Positions 62,399-64,000 of a stretch of 64,000 bases of DNA are shown here, in pieces; position 1 is the first letter of the stretch, and every line of letters begins with the position of its first letter. Source of the DNA: Procambarus clarkii (lineage: Eukaryota; Arthropoda; Malacostraca; Decapoda; Cambaridae); assembly GCF_040958095.1 (NCBI RefSeq), contig NC_091165.1:24365166-24429165 (forward strand), given 5' to 3'. Under the pieces are notes generated by a model. That model was not told the DNA's origin, ran no database searches, and worked only from the letters and a program-made list of their open reading frames with translations. Made by a program: the position numbers and the translations under genes.

Positions 62399-63352
62399 AA
62401 TCATTTAACAATTTAATAACTACATTCTCACTCAGCCATATTAATTCTCCTTTGGACGCATCAAATTAAAGGATCTATTAACACGTTTATCCCCAAAATT
62501 GCGTAATGGTATGGTGTAAGTTTCCCCCTGAGGAAGGGGGTGCTGGCAAGGGTAAAGCTAGCACTTGGTGATGATGGAACAGTATTTACAATGAAACGAT
62601 TGTTTGTTGCTAGAGTTTCAGGATGTATTACCCCCTCCCCCACATGACTGGATATTTGTGAACTCGTTGGGTTTTTGCATAATGGTGAGGACGGAGCTGT
62701 TCTCTAGAAACTAGCATGAACGGAATTAGAAACTAAGGTTGTTCTTCTCAAAGTTACACGAACTCAGGCCACCGGAATAGCAGCCTTGTACTAATATCCA
62801 CAGAGCCAGCAGGTATAGTATGTGAGCGAGGAAGGTTTTTCTACCACAGACGTGGCCATTCATTTATACACTGCTGTCCTGCATATATACATTCTTCTCT
62901 CGGCCAGAAAGGTAAGTGATGGGGGAGAGAGTGATGCACTAGATGGCGCTCCGTGGACCACTTAGTTCCACTGGTGCTTTGCCGTCCTCCACTGCAAACA
63001 TCCATTTCAACTGTGTTTACAGTATGTGCCTCTACAGTTTCGTGGAGTAATCTCATGGAGACCTATTACTAACATCAAGATGGACGTCCTTTTGCCTAAC
63101 CATTCACGCCGTAACCAAAATCCAACATCTGTTGTACCTCTTCTTTACCAGATACAAGACAATCGAGATTTGGTGTTGCCTACACACACACTAATGATTA
63201 CCATTAATCATTAGTTGTCTTGAGCTCTTGGTTGATTTAAGCTCTTGACTGTCTTGAGTTCGTTTGTTTGCAGCCTTTACTTGTATCGAGTTCGTGATTG
63301 CCTTGAACCCCTGGTTGTGTTCATTCCCTGGTCGTCTTGCTGCCATTTCGAG

Positions 63353-63384
<32 letters not shown>

Positions 63385-63499
63385 ACAGGATATCAAGTCG
63401 CGAAGGTCGTGGGAGTGTTCATAGGACCGAGTAGTTAACAGTTCAGCTGACTGGCAGATTAACAGTGGATATCACGGATTGAAACAATAACGGTAATAC

Positions 63500-63660
63500 A
63501 GTCGGGTTTGTTCTCGACTTTGCAATCTGGAATTCGCCTAGCATTAAATAGGTACCCAGGGGTTAGTCAGTTTGTTATGGGGTTGCATCCTGGGGAGGGT
63601 CAGTAGTTCGACCTTGAGGGGACCTTGTTATATATACACTGGCTGCCTATTCCCGACACA
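63500..63660 (+). mobile_element. SINE, family B, plus orientation
   Basis: Begins CAGTCGGGTTTGTTCTCGAC, then TAAATAGGTACCCAGGGGTT and ATGGGGTTGCATCCTGGGGA, the reverse complement of the minus copies. Confidence 0.6.
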
Positions 63661-64000
63661 ATAAATTATTGTTATACCACGACCCTCAAAGAACAGCAAG
63701 GGAACGTAATGAGTTGACAGGTTACACACCCAGTAAATGCAAATGTAAATTCTTTTGAATAAACATTGATTAATATCCGCACCTTAGCATATTTATTGTT
63801 ACATTAACGCTATAGATGGAAAATAAATACAAAGTTATTTTTGAAAATATGAAAATATAATTTTAAGCGCAACGTTATTGATTGGTATTTTAACTGAGGT
63901 GGCCAGATGTGGCGAGAATGGTGTCGGCAGTTGACGAGAGTAGGACCTGAGACGGCAGCCAGCCTAACCTCACGCTACTTGTCTTATTCTCCTCAGATAA

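Larger units (their letters stand above)
62250..64000. other. Right end, no gene recognised
   Basis: Holds the hairpin at 62363, a T-run of about 28 bp at 63352, and a SINE at 63500. A strong acceptor-like TTATTCTCCTCAG occurs at the very end (63984-63996), which could open an exon beyond the window. Also a donor-like AAAGGTAAGT near 62910. Confidence 0.4.

Overview
The window looks like nuclear DNA of a decapod crustacean, possibly a crayfish. It is AT-rich and intron-rich, with long (TA)n, (GT)n and (AAT)n tracts. It holds many tRNA-derived SINE copies, decayed non-LTR retrotransposons, and TTAGG-type runs like the arthropod telomere repeat. There are no bacterial-style operons. Most long open frames are low-complexity DNA or decayed elements. 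The species call is an inference from repeat style, not from a search.

Layout: 1-11.6 kb is repeat-dominated, with an RT remnant at 1179-2330, a perfect 74-bp-arm foldback at 3207-3362, TA/GATA satellite DNA and an antisense LINE-like fragment. 9.8-14.4 kb holds larger foldback or TIR elements carrying TTAGG-like runs, plus a candidate TATA/Inr promoter with a short signal-peptide-like first exon on the minus strand (11631-12018). 14.4-20.5 kb holds LINE fragments and SINEs.

Two protein-coding genes were assembled exon by exon, with every splice phase checked. SLC35B1 (minus, 32599 to 20566, nine exons, 329 aa) encodes an ER nucleotide transporter of the AXER/UGTREL1 family. Its last intron is of the GC-AG type and carries a pogo/Tigger transposase remnant; its first intron carries a 34-bp GC-rich minisatellite. 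An SPPL2-type intramembrane aspartyl protease (plus, from 36020, eleven firm exons to 55176) has a signal peptide, PA-type lumenal region, YD, GFGD and PALLYL motifs. Its 3' end is unresolved: a stop lies 21 nt past the exon 11 donor, a 39-nt exon 12 is likely, and Pro/Ser-rich terminal exon candidates lie at about 58.5 and 61.6 kb. The two genes are divergent, with starts 3.4 kb apart. Both products act in membranes of the secretory/endolysosomal system, but nothing in the sequence ties their functions together.

The right end (57.8-61.6 kb) is a succession of tandem arrays: a polypyrimidine tract, 21-22-bp repeats, and about 27 copies of a 44-bp G-rich unit in which every copy has a G-quadruplex motif. 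The last 2 kb holds a candidate polyadenylation signal, a perfect hairpin, and one SINE. The most unusual material is the set of foldback/TIR elements and the G4 array. No new enzymatic system was found.
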